A model generated the notes under the pieces. It had not been told where the DNA came from. It made no database searches and was given only the letters and a program-made list of their open reading frames with translations. Shown here in pieces: positions 28,137 through 39,300 of a DNA stretch of 64,000 bases. Source of the stretch: Sulfidibacter corallicola (GTDB taxonomy: Bacteria > Acidobacteriota > Holophagae > Acanthopleuribacterales > Acanthopleuribacteraceae). The translations under genes and the position numbers were made by a program. Position 1 is the first letter of the stretch. Every line of letters begins with the position of its first letter. Location of the stretch: positions 4,365,001-4,429,000 of the forward strand of contig NZ_CP071793.1 of assembly GCF_017498545.1 (NCBI RefSeq), read 5' to 3'.

Positions 28137-28517
28137 TCAATCCAGGCTGTTGTTGGCCCAATTGAGGAAATCTCGGGCTGCCATGTAGCCCAATCGTTTG
28201 TCGATCAATTCTCCCTTTGCGTTGAATATCAGGAGGCAGGGGTATCCGGAGACCTTGTACTTTCTGGCGAAATCCCGACCTTCGCCCTTCTCCGCGTCGA
28301 TCTTGTAACCGATCACCTTTTCTTCGAAAAAGGAACGAACCGTTTCGTCTTTCCAGGTGGTGCGGTCCATGAGCTTACAGGGCCCACACCATTCGGTATA
28401 CACGTCCACGACCAGGACTTTCTCTTCTTGTTTCGCCTTATCGAACACATCGTTCACAGACCCTTCATAAAACGGGGCCTCGTTGAAAAGGAGACCCCAC
28501 ATTAGAATAGCCAACAT
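28137..28517 (-). CDS. Exported thioredoxin-like protein
   Basis: The 126-residue protein starts at ATG 28517, with AAAGGAG seven bases upstream. The short hydrophobic N-terminus (MLAILMWGLLF) suggests a signal peptide or anchor. The redox motif WCGPC lies near residue 43 in the context VDVYTEWCGPCKLMD, with the cis-Pro region GYPCLLIF near 92. It looks like the thioredoxin_7/DsbD-C-terminal type. An extra Cys follows the cis-Pro. It probably reduces disulfides in the periplasm; partners are unknown. Confidence 0.85.
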   Translation of the reverse strand: MLAILMWGLLFNEAPFYEGSVNDVFDKAKQEEKVLVVDVYTEWCGPCKLMDRTTWKDETVRSFFEEKVIGYKIDAEKGEGRDFARKYKVSGYPCLLIFNAKGELIDKRLGYMAARDFLNWANNSLD

Positions 28518-29136
28518 CCCGCTGCTCCTTTCATCTGGTATTTACCTGACTCAATTATCGGTTCTCGCCGAAGCGACCTTGACCGACCCGCGCCGGGTAA
28601 TGAGTAGAACGCCTACCGGGGGAATTTCTCGCGCCTTTTTAACGATAGGTGCACCCGAATCGATTCCAAATGTCTGCAATCACGACCCACGAAAAAGAAC
28701 ATTTTTCGATAATGCGGATCGCTTTCAGAAAATCGGAAATCGCTGTTCCATCCGGCCGCCGACTTCACGTTTCACTCATATTCACGCATCGGCATCCCCC
28801 GCCGGCTCCCTTGAATTCGGAGCCGCACCGACCCATCCCTGGAAACGAACCGGTCTGGGTGTTTCGTGGGTGTGCCCGCCATTCGCGAGCCAGGATCTCA
28901 GCTTCCCCGGGCTTTTCCAGACGGCCTCATGTCCCGCTCACGGAGGTGCTGGATTTGAAAACCCGGGGGACGACGTGGGTGATGTCCTCAAGGGCCACGA
29001 CGCCCGACAACAGGCGTGCGGGCTGGCTCCGCCCAAGGCGGATCCGTTTCACCGCGGGACCCGGCATGCCGGCCGTTCCAGCCATCGATGGCCACGGCCA
29101 CGTCCTGGTGGCCGGCTTCGTGGTGGGCATGTCCGT
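28518..29136. other. Non-coding gap between thioredoxin-like and acyltransferase genes
   Basis: About 620 bases without a supported gene. A minus-strand frame at 28927-29130 has a short segment (GVVALEDITHVV) faintly like the end of a CBS domain, but no complete domain, start or ribosome binding site, so it may be chance or a remnant. This gap marks the apparent left border of the polyketide locus. Confidence 0.5.
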
Positions 29137-30324
29137 TTAATGCACTGCTTCGAGAGAGGGATCTGCCCCTGAACACGACGGCGTCGACATCGAGGCCTTC
29201 GAACCACGGGCATCGAGTTCGTCCAAGTCGAAATAGCCTTTGTAGCCGGTGAGGTATACCGCTGCCCTGTGGCCGAACAGGACCACCGCTTTCGTTCGGG
29301 TTTCTAGATTGTCGTCTTCGATGATGGAGGATCTTACCTTTGTTCCTATGGGGTGTTCCCGGTTCCAGGCAGCCACTTTTTCCTCTGCCGTGAGGGGTTC
29401 GGGTTCCGGCTCTCCGGTCTCGATGGCTTTCTGTCTCGGGGTTCCCTGCACTTCCTCCTGCACTCGTTTGGGAGGTTCGGGGCGTTCCTGAATGATTTTC
29501 GCCAGTATTTTCGTCAAGACGGTGCCATGACCGATCTCTTCGAACTCCATATCCCCCAATCCCCGCAAGTACTGAATGCTTTCGAACCATTTGACGGAAC
29601 TGGTCACTTGGGCGGACAGGTTGGCGATCTCGTCACCGCTTTGATAAGGTCTCGCCGACACATTGGAAATGACCGGAATATTCGGTGCCGAGAATTCGAA
29701 TGCCTTCAAATAGGTTTCAAATTCGTTCCTAGCGAGTTGCATGTATCTGGAGTGGAAGGCCGCGCTGGTATTTAGCGGGACGAAATTCATGCCTCCTCGC
29801 AGGAAAAAGGGGCGAGCCTTGTCCAATTCGTCCTTCGATCCGGAGATGACGATTTGCGACGGAGCGTTGTAATTGGCCACATCGATTTCCGTGAGTCCCT
29901 GTTCCTTGAAGACGGCGTCAATTTCTTCGATCGTGGCGTTCAGGACAGCCGCCATCCCGCCATCACGGGCCTGGCTCATCAACTCGCCCCTTTTTTGGAC
30001 CAGGCGCAATCCGGTTTCAAAGTCGAAGCAGCCTGCCGCCAGCAGTGCATTGAATTCTCCCAAACTATGGCCCGCCAAGAAATCTGGCTTCCGGTTCGAT
30101 TCTGCGATTTTCCTGAAATGGGAAAGGGCATTGACCACATAGATCGCCGGCTGGGTGAACTGCGTTTGGTTGAGCTTTCGATCGGGGTTCTCCAAACACA
30201 GTTCCTCGATGGAGTAGCCCAAAATCCGGTCCGCTCGTTCCGTCAACGCCTTGAACTCGTCGAAGAGGGTTGCGCCCATTCCCTTTTTTTGGGAACCCTG
30301 CCCCGGGAACATAAAGGTTTTCAT
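29137..30324 (-). CDS. Trans-acting malonyl-type acyltransferase for the PKS
   Basis: The 395-residue protein is a FabD-type acyltransferase: FPGQGSQKKGMG at the start, nucleophile in GHSLGE near residue 86, the Arg in KRGELM and the His in AAFHSRYM. After the catalytic domain (about 1-285) comes a Pro/Glu-rich linker and a C-terminal module (about 315-370) with GTKVRS and LFGHRAAVYLTGYKGYFDLDE, a tail I associate with trans-AT PKS acyltransferases. None of the synthases nearby has its own AT, so this enzyme should load extender units, probably malonyl, on all their ACPs. It starts after GAGAGG and lies 25 bases downstream of the ABC exporter gene. Confidence 0.92.
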   Translation of the reverse strand: MKTFMFPGQGSQKKGMGATLFDEFKALTERADRILGYSIEELCLENPDRKLNQTQFTQPAIYVVNALSHFRKIAESNRKPDFLAGHSLGEFNALLAAGCFDFETGLRLVQKRGELMSQARDGGMAAVLNATIEEIDAVFKEQGLTEIDVANYNAPSQIVISGSKDELDKARPFFLRGGMNFVPLNTSAAFHSRYMQLARNEFETYLKAFEFSAPNIPVISNVSARPYQSGDEIANLSAQVTSSVKWFESIQYLRGLGDMEFEEIGHGTVLTKILAKIIQERPEPPKRVQEEVQGTPRQKAIETGEPEPEPLTAEEKVAAWNREHPIGTKVRSSIIEDDNLETRTKAVVLFGHRAAVYLTGYKGYFDLDELDARGSKASMSTPSCSGADPSLEAVH

Positions 30325-30349
30325 GTCTGCCTCTCTCGTTTGGAAACTT

Positions 30350-32491
30350 TTAGCCCCTCCCTACACCCGTCTCCTCGAATGGATCCGATGGTTCGTGGGA
30401 AGCTTGAAGGTGCCACAATTGGGCATACTCGCCATTCAGGTCGAGCAGGTTTTCATGAGTTCCTTCCTCGTGCAGCTCGCCATCCTTCAAGAAATAGATC
30501 CGATCCGCATGGCGAACCGTCGACAGGCGGTGGGCGATGATGATCGTGGTACGGTTCTCGGAGAGCCGATTTACCGAACGTTGAATGGCGGCCTCCGTCT
30601 TGTTGTCCACCGAGGAAGTGGCTTCATCCAAGATCAAGATCGGCGGATTCTTCAGAATCGTCCGCGCGATCGAGATCCTTTGGCGTTGGCCGCCCGACAG
30701 TTTTTGACCCCGATCGCCGACGACGGTGTCGAAACCGGCGGGTTGCGCTTCCACGAATTCAAGCATTTCGGCGACCCGGCAGGCCTCGAGGACCTCTTCA
30801 CGATCGGCGTCGGGTCGGCCATAGTGCACGTTCTCGTAGATGGTTCCATTGAAGAGAAAGACGTCCTGGCTGACCACGCCGACCAGGTTGCGTAAGTTAT
30901 CGAGCCGGAAGTCCCGCACATCGTTGCCGTCGACCAGGATCCTGCCCTGATCGACATCGTAGAAACGTTGTAACAGCTTGACGATCGTGCTTTTCCCGGA
31001 ACCGGTTCCGCCCACGAGGGCGATGGTCCGATTTGCGGGAATGCTCAGGCTGAAGTCTTCCAACACGGGGCTTTCGCCATAACCGAACGTAACTGCTTCG
31101 AAGGAAAGATCACCGCGCACGGCGCCTCGCTCGAGAACGTATGGGCCATCGAGGATCCCTGGCGATACGTGTAACAACGCATCGAGCCGCTTGGCGGCTT
31201 GTTTGGCCTCCTGATATTGGTAATTGATCAGGTTGTGGCCACTGGAGGATTCCATCATCGTGGGTGCCATGCTCATCTGGATCATGACTTCCGTGAAGGT
31301 GAACCTGCCGATCATCAAACCGTAACTGGCGTAGACCAGAGGCACGCTGATGCCCATCATGAAGGCGTAGTTGTTTTTGGCGTAGAACCCGGCGTTTTCC
31401 CTGAGGGCCTCGACCCGACTGGCATACAGTTGATCCGAATTGTCGCTCAGGCGCCGGTATTCGCGGGGCTCGGAGGCGAAACTCTTGACCGTGGCGCTGC
31501 CGTTGAAGTTGCCGGCCAGGATTTGGTTCTGGGCGTCCTTATCCATGGCCACTTTGCCGAAATTTTTGCCGGCCTCCGTAAAGTGGCGTTTTTCAAGGTA
31601 ATACAGGTAGGGTGCCGGTATCAGGGTCAGCAACAGCACCAAGGGCGAGACCAGGCCCAAAATGGCGGTGCCGATGCCGATCGTCAACCATTTGCGCCAA
31701 ACCGTGGGCGGCGCCTCGGATAGGAACGCGGAGATCTTGTCGATATCGTTGTTGATCAGGGCCATTAACTTCTCAGGCGGCTCGTTCTCCAGGTATGCCG
31801 TGTCCATGCTTTGGATCTTCTCGAACACCTTCATGCGCAGGGCGCGTTCCCGCTCCTGACTATATTCACCCCAGTTCTTGTTGGTGAGGTAAGACACGTA
31901 CGAATCCATCGTTTTGAGCCCCAAATAGCTCCCGCCCAAGAAGATAAACTGAGCCAGCTTGGAGCGCAGTCCCAAGGTGGCAAGGAACGGTAATCCGCCG
32001 GATATCGGCGTGGCCACCAGCAAGCTCAGTGCGATCGGGCTGAGAACGGTCAACACCGCGTTGGCTGTACTCAGAGACAGGGGTTTTCTCAACGCCTTGA
32101 CGGATACGCCGTTCCCGGTCGCCACGATGTCCACGAGCTGTTTATCGAAAACTTTTCCCATCCGCCGTTGAAGCGGATCCGCAGAGGTTCGTTCGGACGT
32201 TTCTGCCGGTAACGGTTGCGGGGCAATACATTGCAGCGCTTCTTCGAGCGCTTTCTCGATGTAGCGCTTGATGTGCCTCGATTTGATGAGGGTGGGAGGA
32301 AACAGAACCAGAATGCGGCCCGTTTCGGCGTTGGCCGCAACCTGCGAAATACGGGAATATCGCCTCAAGCGGGTTTCCATTTCGATGGCCAGCAGCGGAT
32401 TGCGGTGGAGACGGGCGACTTCCCAGCGCTCGCGACCCGGCATGGACCAGCGTAACCGGAGTTCCTTATTCTTGGATGAACCAAATTTCAT
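30350..32491 (-). CDS. ABC exporter with N-terminal HMA-like domain
   Basis: The 713-residue half-transporter has an N-terminal cytoplasmic domain (about 1-90) resembling HMA_2-type ferredoxin folds, with no metal-binding CxxC. An ABC type-1 transmembrane domain follows (about 140-420). The ATPase (about 455-700) carries Walker A GGTGSGKST, Q-loop VVSQDVFLF, signature LSGGQRQR, Walker B ILILDEATS and H-loop IIAHRLST. It would work as a homodimer and most likely exports the polyketide or gives self-resistance. It sits between the small upstream gene (5-base gap) and the acyltransferase, in one minus-strand operon. Confidence 0.88.
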   Translation of the reverse strand: MKFGSSKNKELRLRWSMPGRERWEVARLHRNPLLAIEMETRLRRYSRISQVAANAETGRILVLFPPTLIKSRHIKRYIEKALEEALQCIAPQPLPAETSERTSADPLQRRMGKVFDKQLVDIVATGNGVSVKALRKPLSLSTANAVLTVLSPIALSLLVATPISGGLPFLATLGLRSKLAQFIFLGGSYLGLKTMDSYVSYLTNKNWGEYSQERERALRMKVFEKIQSMDTAYLENEPPEKLMALINNDIDKISAFLSEAPPTVWRKWLTIGIGTAILGLVSPLVLLLTLIPAPYLYYLEKRHFTEAGKNFGKVAMDKDAQNQILAGNFNGSATVKSFASEPREYRRLSDNSDQLYASRVEALRENAGFYAKNNYAFMMGISVPLVYASYGLMIGRFTFTEVMIQMSMAPTMMESSSGHNLINYQYQEAKQAAKRLDALLHVSPGILDGPYVLERGAVRGDLSFEAVTFGYGESPVLEDFSLSIPANRTIALVGGTGSGKSTIVKLLQRFYDVDQGRILVDGNDVRDFRLDNLRNLVGVVSQDVFLFNGTIYENVHYGRPDADREEVLEACRVAEMLEFVEAQPAGFDTVVGDRGQKLSGGQRQRISIARTILKNPPILILDEATSSVDNKTEAAIQRSVNRLSENRTTIIIAHRLSTVRHADRIYFLKDGELHEEGTHENLLDLNGEYAQLWHLQASHEPSDPFEETGVGRG

Positions 32492-32496
32492 GGAGG

Positions 32497-32853
32497 CTAG
32501 GCCTGTGCACAGATGTCGTCCACATCCTCGGCCAACCCGGCTTTGATCTCATCGGGCGTCTTCCCGGAAGCCAGGTCCTGTTCGACGATTTCCTTGAGAC
32601 TGGAGTCGGGCGCTTTGTTGTGAAGAACGTTCTGGAGCAGACTTTGTCCCGTCACGGATTGGCTATAGGAATTGGCGGCGACCAACACCAGGCCAGGAAC
32701 GCCAAGCACCAATTTTGCCAAAATCCCGCCGCCGGCGTGCAATGCGCCGGCCTTGATCTTTCCGTCGAGAAGCAGGCTCGTTCCGGGCAAAACCGCCGCC
32801 TCTCCCAGCACTTTTATCCCATTCCGGAGTATTTTGTTATGCCTCTCAGCCAT
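32497..32853 (-). CDS. Small glycine-rich hydrophobic protein (DUF6072-like)
   Basis: The 118-residue protein opens with a basic N-terminus, then a Gly/Leu/Ala-rich hydrophobic middle (about 15-62, including LLLDGKIKAGALHAGGGIL) and an acidic C-terminus. It resembles what I recall as DUF6072, though I could not check. Family function is unknown. It is the first gene of the minus-strand unit, five bases before the ABC exporter, so it may assist export or membrane anchoring. Confidence 0.6.
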   Translation of the reverse strand: MAERHNKILRNGIKVLGEAAVLPGTSLLLDGKIKAGALHAGGGILAKLVLGVPGLVLVAANSYSQSVTGQSLLQNVLHNKAPDSSLKEIVEQDLASGKTPDEIKAGLAEDVDDICAQA

Positions 32854-33313
32854 CTGGATCCTCCGCGGAAATTAGGAACCGGACTTTATTCATGTGATGT
32901 TGTTAAGGCTGAAGCTAACAAGTTCTCGCGAAAACTTCAAGCGAAAGGGCGGATCTACGACCCCAGCGAAAAAAAGGACACTCGCCATTGAATGGGAATC
33001 GTCACGGCCTGACCGGTGTTGACTCATCGACAGCATGGTTTCGCGACAGTACTACAGCGCCGGTCTTTGCGCTTTCGAAGCGAAAGACCAATCCATTGAG
33101 ATTTACGGCCAGCCCCGCTCTAATGAATATTGCCCAACATTGCATTTCCTTGTAAAATCGTATTTTCTCGACCAATCACCTACAGAAAGCCTTGATTTTT
33201 GGTGGCGCGATGAACGCCTCGCATGACATGCGGCGTCGTTCGCCAATCATCGAGGCTCAAGCGTTCTCGAGGCTCCCCAACGGTACGACTCCCCTATCGA
33301 TTGCGAGTGTCCG
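32854..33313. promoter_or_regulatory. Divergent control region of the polyketide locus
   Basis: These 460 bases separate the minus-strand exporter/AT operon from the plus-strand synthase genes, so promoters for both should lie here. The stretch 33120-33205 is much richer in A/T than its surroundings and is the likeliest core promoter for PKS1. TTGCAT at about 33139 with a TATTTT downstream is a weak candidate. No regulator gene or clear operator palindrome was seen. Short frames here resemble no protein. Confidence 0.45.
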
Positions 33314-36300
33314 ATGACAGCACGGTACCCAAACGCCACCCAGAGGTCCCAGGAAGAACGGGATATCGCCGTGATCGGCATGGCGTGCCGCTTTCCCGGT
33401 GCCCCCGACTATCGGACGTTCTGGGAGAATCTCCGGGAAAAGCGCTTCAGCGTCACGGAAATCCCTCTCGATCGTTGGGATTGGCGCGCCCTATACGGCG
33501 ATCAGGACGGCAACAAGACCGATATCAAATGGGGCGGATTCATCGAGGACATCGACACATTCGACCCGCTTTTCTTTAATATTTCGCCCAAAGAAGCCGA
33601 CTACATGGATCCCCAGCACCGGCTTTTCCTGCAAGCCGCCTGGCATGCAATCGAGGACGCGGGTTATGCCCCAGGCCGTTTGGCCGGGAAAAAGATCGGC
33701 GTTTACGCCGGCGTTTCCAAAAATGATTACGCCGAACTCATGCGCGAGAATCGGGAAACGATCATTTCGTTTTTGTCGACCGGCACGGTGCATTCGATCC
33801 TCGCCAATCGCGTCTCCTATCTCCTGGATTTCCATGGCAAAAGCGAAGTCGTCGATACCGCTTGCTCGAGTTTCATGGTGGCCTTGAACAACGCGGTCCG
33901 CGATATTCGATCCGGGCTCTGTGAATCGGCCGTGGTGGGCGGGGTGAACGCCATCCTGACGCCCACGATGTATATCTCCCACGGCAAATCCGGGATGCTC
34001 AGCAAAAGCGGCAAGTGTCGCACCTTCGACGCCAAGGCCGATGGCTACGTGCGCGCCGAAGGTGTCGGTGCGGTTTTCGTCAAATCTCTAACCCAGGCCA
34101 TCCAGGACGAGGATCAGATCCTGGGCGTGATCAAGGGCTGTGCGGTGCAGCACGGTGGACGGGCGAATTCCCTCACCTCGCCGAGTGTTTCGTCTCAAGC
34201 CGAAGTGATCACGGCAGCCTTGGCAGATGCGGCCGTCGATCCCCGCAGCATCGGTTTCATCGAAACCCACGGGACCGGTACGCCGCTGGGAGATCCCATC
34301 GAAATCAGCGCCCTCAAGGCGGCCTACGGCCCCTGTCGGGAGGGCGAAGCGCCGCACTGCGGCCTTGGAACGGTGAAAACGAATATCGGCCATTTGGAGA
34401 GTGCCGCCGGGGTGGCCGGGCTGATCAAGGTGCTCTTGAGTCTCCGGCATCGAACCCTTCCCGCCTTGCTGCACTACCAAAAGCTGAATCCCTATATCGA
34501 GCTGGAGGGCAGCCCCTTTTACATCGCCGAAAAATCTCGCGAATGGTTGCCTCGAGCGGGACATCCCCTGCGCGCGGGCCTCAGCTCGTTCGGCATGGGC
34601 GGCGTGAACGCCCACATGATTCTGGAAGCGCCGCCCGAACGCCCGACCCCACCAACCGAAGCCAGGCAAAAGTCATTGATCCTGGTCTCGGCGAAAAAAG
34701 GCCGCTTGGGCGCACAGGTCGAACAGTTATGTGCCTTTTTGAAGGACCATCCCGGGTTGGCCGTGGCGGATGTGGCGTTTACCTTGATGTTCGGCCGCGA
34801 CCATTTCGCCGAACGCCTGGCATTCGAAGCCCAAACGATTTCGGACATCACCGAGACCTTGACTTCGTTTTTAAACGGTTCGGGCCCATACCACCAGGGA
34901 CTGGTCAGGAAACGACAGAGCCGAGAGCCGCTTGTCGGCAGCGCCTCCCACGGGCTTAGGGAGCTGGCGCGGCAATGGGTGAAGGGACGAGTGATCGAAT
35001 GGGAGCGGGCGAGTTTTCCCGGCAGGAAGATCGCCCTGCCCACTTATCCCTTCCGCAAAAGACGTTGTTGGTTCAAAGAAAGCGGCACGGCCCGCGCGAC
35101 AGGCAGGCCCGCCGCAATCACGCGAGGCGCCGAAACACCCATATCCGATACCATTCCGGCGACAGCCGAGATGGTAAGCGACCATCGGGTCAACGGCGCG
35201 AAGATGTTGCCCGCGGCAGGTTACCTCTGGTGGTTATGGCGCAAGCTCAAACACCAAGGTGGATCATCCGGCGATGTGTGCCATTTGAGCGATGTGTTTT
35301 GGCAGTCACCGGTGGTTTTTGATCGAGACCCACAAACTTTGGAGGCTGTTCTGGAGGCGGATGGAGGTGAGCAACGTTTTCAGATCCGCAACGGCTCTAC
35401 CGTCCACTGCCGAGGCACACTGCATGGCAACTCCCAATCCAAGCTCGGCGAAAGGTTGGACGTCCCGGCCCTAATCTCGGGTTGCCATTCGGAAATCGAA
35501 AAAAGCGAGCTATATCCTCTATTTGCGGCACATGGCTTGGATTACGGTCCCACTTTCCAGGTTACCGAACGAATCTACTGGCGCGATCAGGCGGCGGTGT
35601 CCGTGATCGATACGACACCCGGTTTGGACGAAGGCATCTTGGATGGCGTCTTTCAAGCCGCAGCCGCGCTGAGCATCAAAAACGGCACCGCCGGTTCGCG
35701 ACAACAGGTTCCCTATTTTCTGGAGCGGTTCGATTGCTCCTTCGACACGGCGGATTTGCGTTTTGTCCATGTCAAACAGCGTTCACCGGCCAACGCCAAG
35801 GCGACATGCCGCTTCGACATGACGGCCTGCGATGCGGACGGACACGTGTTGGCCCGTTTCGAGAATTTCACGAAACGGGCGCTGAAGTCCAAACCCGAAC
35901 CCCTGATGTATTACGGTTCCGAATGGCGGCCGCAAGAGCCAGAGGCCGGACCGGTCGCGATCGAAGGCCTGTTGTCGATCGGCACATCGCCGGAAATCAC
36001 GTGTGACACCCATGGCCCGTTACTGCGGTTTAAGTTTGGGGAACGTTACGAAACGCCCTCGGAAGATCTATTCATTATTAGTAGGTATCAGGCTGAGGAC
36101 TACCTCAGAGCGTTCACGTCGTTGAAGACCCGGAAAAAGCGGTTCAGTCATATCCTGGTTCAGTCCCAAAACCCAGGCCCGGAAGATTTGAGTGTCCTGT
36201 TGTTGCTGGCTCAATCCCTGATCAAGGCGAAGATTCGCAATTCTATAAAAATCGTCTACCTCGCCGCCTGGAAGACGGAAGACATGCGGCCGCTGGTATT

Positions 36301-39300
36301 TGCGGCCGGCGGATTGGCCCGCACCCTGAAATTCGAAAACGCGGGCATTCACCTGGAGATCGTCGGTCTCGATCGCCCGCTGGCGGGCGATCAGGTCTTG
36401 CTGAAAGACGAACTCGCTTCGGTTCCGGCCCCCCTCCATGAAGTGGAATACCGTGGGGACCAAAGACGAATCCGCGCCATGAAGAAGTTGACGAACGACG
36501 CGAACTCGCGAGAAATCTCATTGAAACAGGGCGGCGTCTACCTGGTGTCCGGCGGTGCTGGAGGCCTGGGCCGCATATTCTGCAAGCACTTGGCGCAAAA
36601 GTATCAAGCCAAACTGGTTCTGCTGGGAAGACGCAAAGCCGACGGTGCAATCACCGCGCTGCTCGAAGAGATCGCGGATTTGGGCGGAAGCGGCACCTAT
36701 GTCAGCGTGGACGTCAGCCAGGCGGAACCCCTCCATACCGCAGTCAAAGAGGCCAGGACGGCGCACGGCGCCATCCACGGCGTGATCCACGCAAGCGGCG
36801 TGATCGATGACAGCTTTATCCTAAAAAGCGCGCTTCCGTCCTTCCAAAAGATCCTGAAGCCGAAGCTGGAAGGGACATGGAACCTCGACCAAGCAACCGC
36901 CGAGGACCGGCTGGACTTTTTTGTGATGTTTTCGTCGGTGGCCGCCTTGATGCCGAACCAAGGGCAGTCGGGCTACGCCTCGGGCAACGCCTATATGGAC
37001 ACCTTTGCAGAATATCGCAACATGCTGGTTTCCAAGCGGAAGCGCTGGGGCCTCTCGCTGGCGATCAACTGGCCGCTGTGGGCGGACGGCGGCATGCAGG
37101 TCACGAAAGAGGAACAAACCCATTTGCTGAACGGCTTCGGGATGAAACCCCTGGCAACGTCCAAAGGGGTTGAGATGCTTTACGCGGCCCTACACATGGC
37201 TGAGCGCCACCGCTTGAATCACCTGGCCGGGTTGGTGGGCGACGTCGCGAAAATCGACAAGAGCTTCAAGATCGGGCCGGAATTCGTGTGGCGCGACAAG
37301 GATTTGACGGCCTTCTTGCTCAAAGACCTCAAACATATCGCGGCCCAAATTCTCAGGGTCGACGAAGTCGTCGAGACCGATAGCTTCGGAACCTTGGGCT
37401 TGGATTCGCTGGGCTTTCTGAAAATCACCCAGGCGATCAACGACAGCTACACCGCTTCGGTAAAACCGACTCTGTTTTTCGAATGCGACAACTTGTCCCA
37501 AGCAGCGGGCCGGTTACTCACGACTCAGGCAGACGCCATCAAGGCACATTTTTCAAAGCAGGGCCGCATGGCCGCCCACTACGGCAGTATGGGCCTGCTG
37601 GATGTGGGCCAATCGGATCGCGAGAACAGGCGGTACCAGCGAACCTACACCAATCGCGAATTTTACATGGTCGATCACGTGGTCGAAGGCAAATACAATG
37701 TGCCGGGTGCCTGTTTTATCGAAATGGCCCGGCAAGCGGCGGCACTGGATCAACCCACCCGCGTGGTGTCGTCATTGACGAAAAACTATTGGGCCAAACA
37801 GCTCTCCTCCCACGGGCCCGCGTTCACCGCACATATTCAGTTGACCCACCGAGAAACGGCCACGTCCTATGAAATATTCAGTCTCGATGGCGAGAAAAAA
37901 ACGGTACATGCCACGGGCGAAATCGGCTACGAACCGCAGGATTGGGAACACGTCGACCTCGCGAGCATACGTCAACGATGCCATGGGGTTCGGACCAGAG
38001 CACAGATTTACGAGCAAATCCATGCGGAAGGGCTAAAGGTCGGTTCGTCGTTCATGCCGATTGAATCCATGGTGCTGAATGAGCACGAAGCCCTGGCCTA
38101 CATGGCATTGCCGGAAGAAGTGACCGACACCTGGGAAGACTACCTGCTCCACCCCAGCCTGCTGACCGGCGTGTTTCAGGCAGCCTTGATCAACAACCGC
38201 TTTCACGGTGACGATGCGCGGGAGTTCATCCCGATTGCCATCGAACGGGTCACGATCAAGGCCCCGATCGCCAAACAATGCTACGTCCATTCCCAGGTTC
38301 AACCGCAGACCAAGGCCAATCCGAACTTGAAGAAATTCAACGTGGCGGTCTGCGATGCGGCCGGTCGCCTGCTGGTGGGTTTGGAAGATTTCGCGATCAA
38401 AGCCAGAAACGTCGAAAGTCGCGAGCTGGTGGTCGAGAAAAAGAAACGAGCCGATCCAAGCGAGCTGCTCGGAAAAGTTCAGGCCCTGTTGATCGAGAAG
38501 ATGGCACCGGTGATCGGCATCGAACCCTTCGAGATCGACTCTGAAGAAGCCTTCGAGAATTACGGCATCAACTCCATCATGATCACCGAACTCAACACCA
38601 TGGTGGAAGAGGTCTTCGGGAGCGGGCATTCCAAGACCCTGTTTTTTGAAAATATCAATGTCCGCGAGTTGGCCGAGTACTTCATCGAAGAACACAGGGA
38701 AGCCATGCGCGACATGCTGCCGACCGAGTCGCCGGGCGAGGAAGCCGGCGTGTCGCCGCCCGTCGAGCAGCAGGATCAACCGGCGGAGGTCACACCGCCC
38801 GTCGTCCACCGGGAAGCCGGTCGTGATATCGCCATCATCGGTCTGGCCGGACGCTACCCAAAAGCCGAAACGCTGGACGAACTCTGGGACAATTTGAAAC
38901 AAGGCCGCGACTGCATCGAGGAGATCCCGCGAAGCCGATTCGACTATTCGGCGTTTTACGACCCGGACCGGAAGAACGGAAGGCTGTACGCCAAATGGGG
39001 CGGCTTCATCGAGGACGTGGACAAGTTCGATCCGTTGTTCTTCAACATTTCGCCACGTGAAGCGGAACAGATGGACCCCCAGGAACGGCTGCTGTTGCAA
39101 ACGGCCTGGGAGACCTTGGAGGATGCGGGTTACAGCCGCAAAGAACTGGCTCGAACCGCGCCGAAGACCGGAGTCTTCATCGGCGCCCTGTGGCAGCCGT
39201 ACACGGCCCTGGGCGTGGAAGCGACGATGAGGGGCAACGCGATGGGTCCCAGTGGATTGCTGTACAACACGGCCAACCGGATCTCTTATTTCTTCAACTT

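Noticed and set aside
28927..29130. Minus-strand 67-residue frame with a faint CBS-like end
   Set aside because: Only about a dozen residues look CBS-like, with no complete domain and no start signal. It is kept only as a note in the gap entry.
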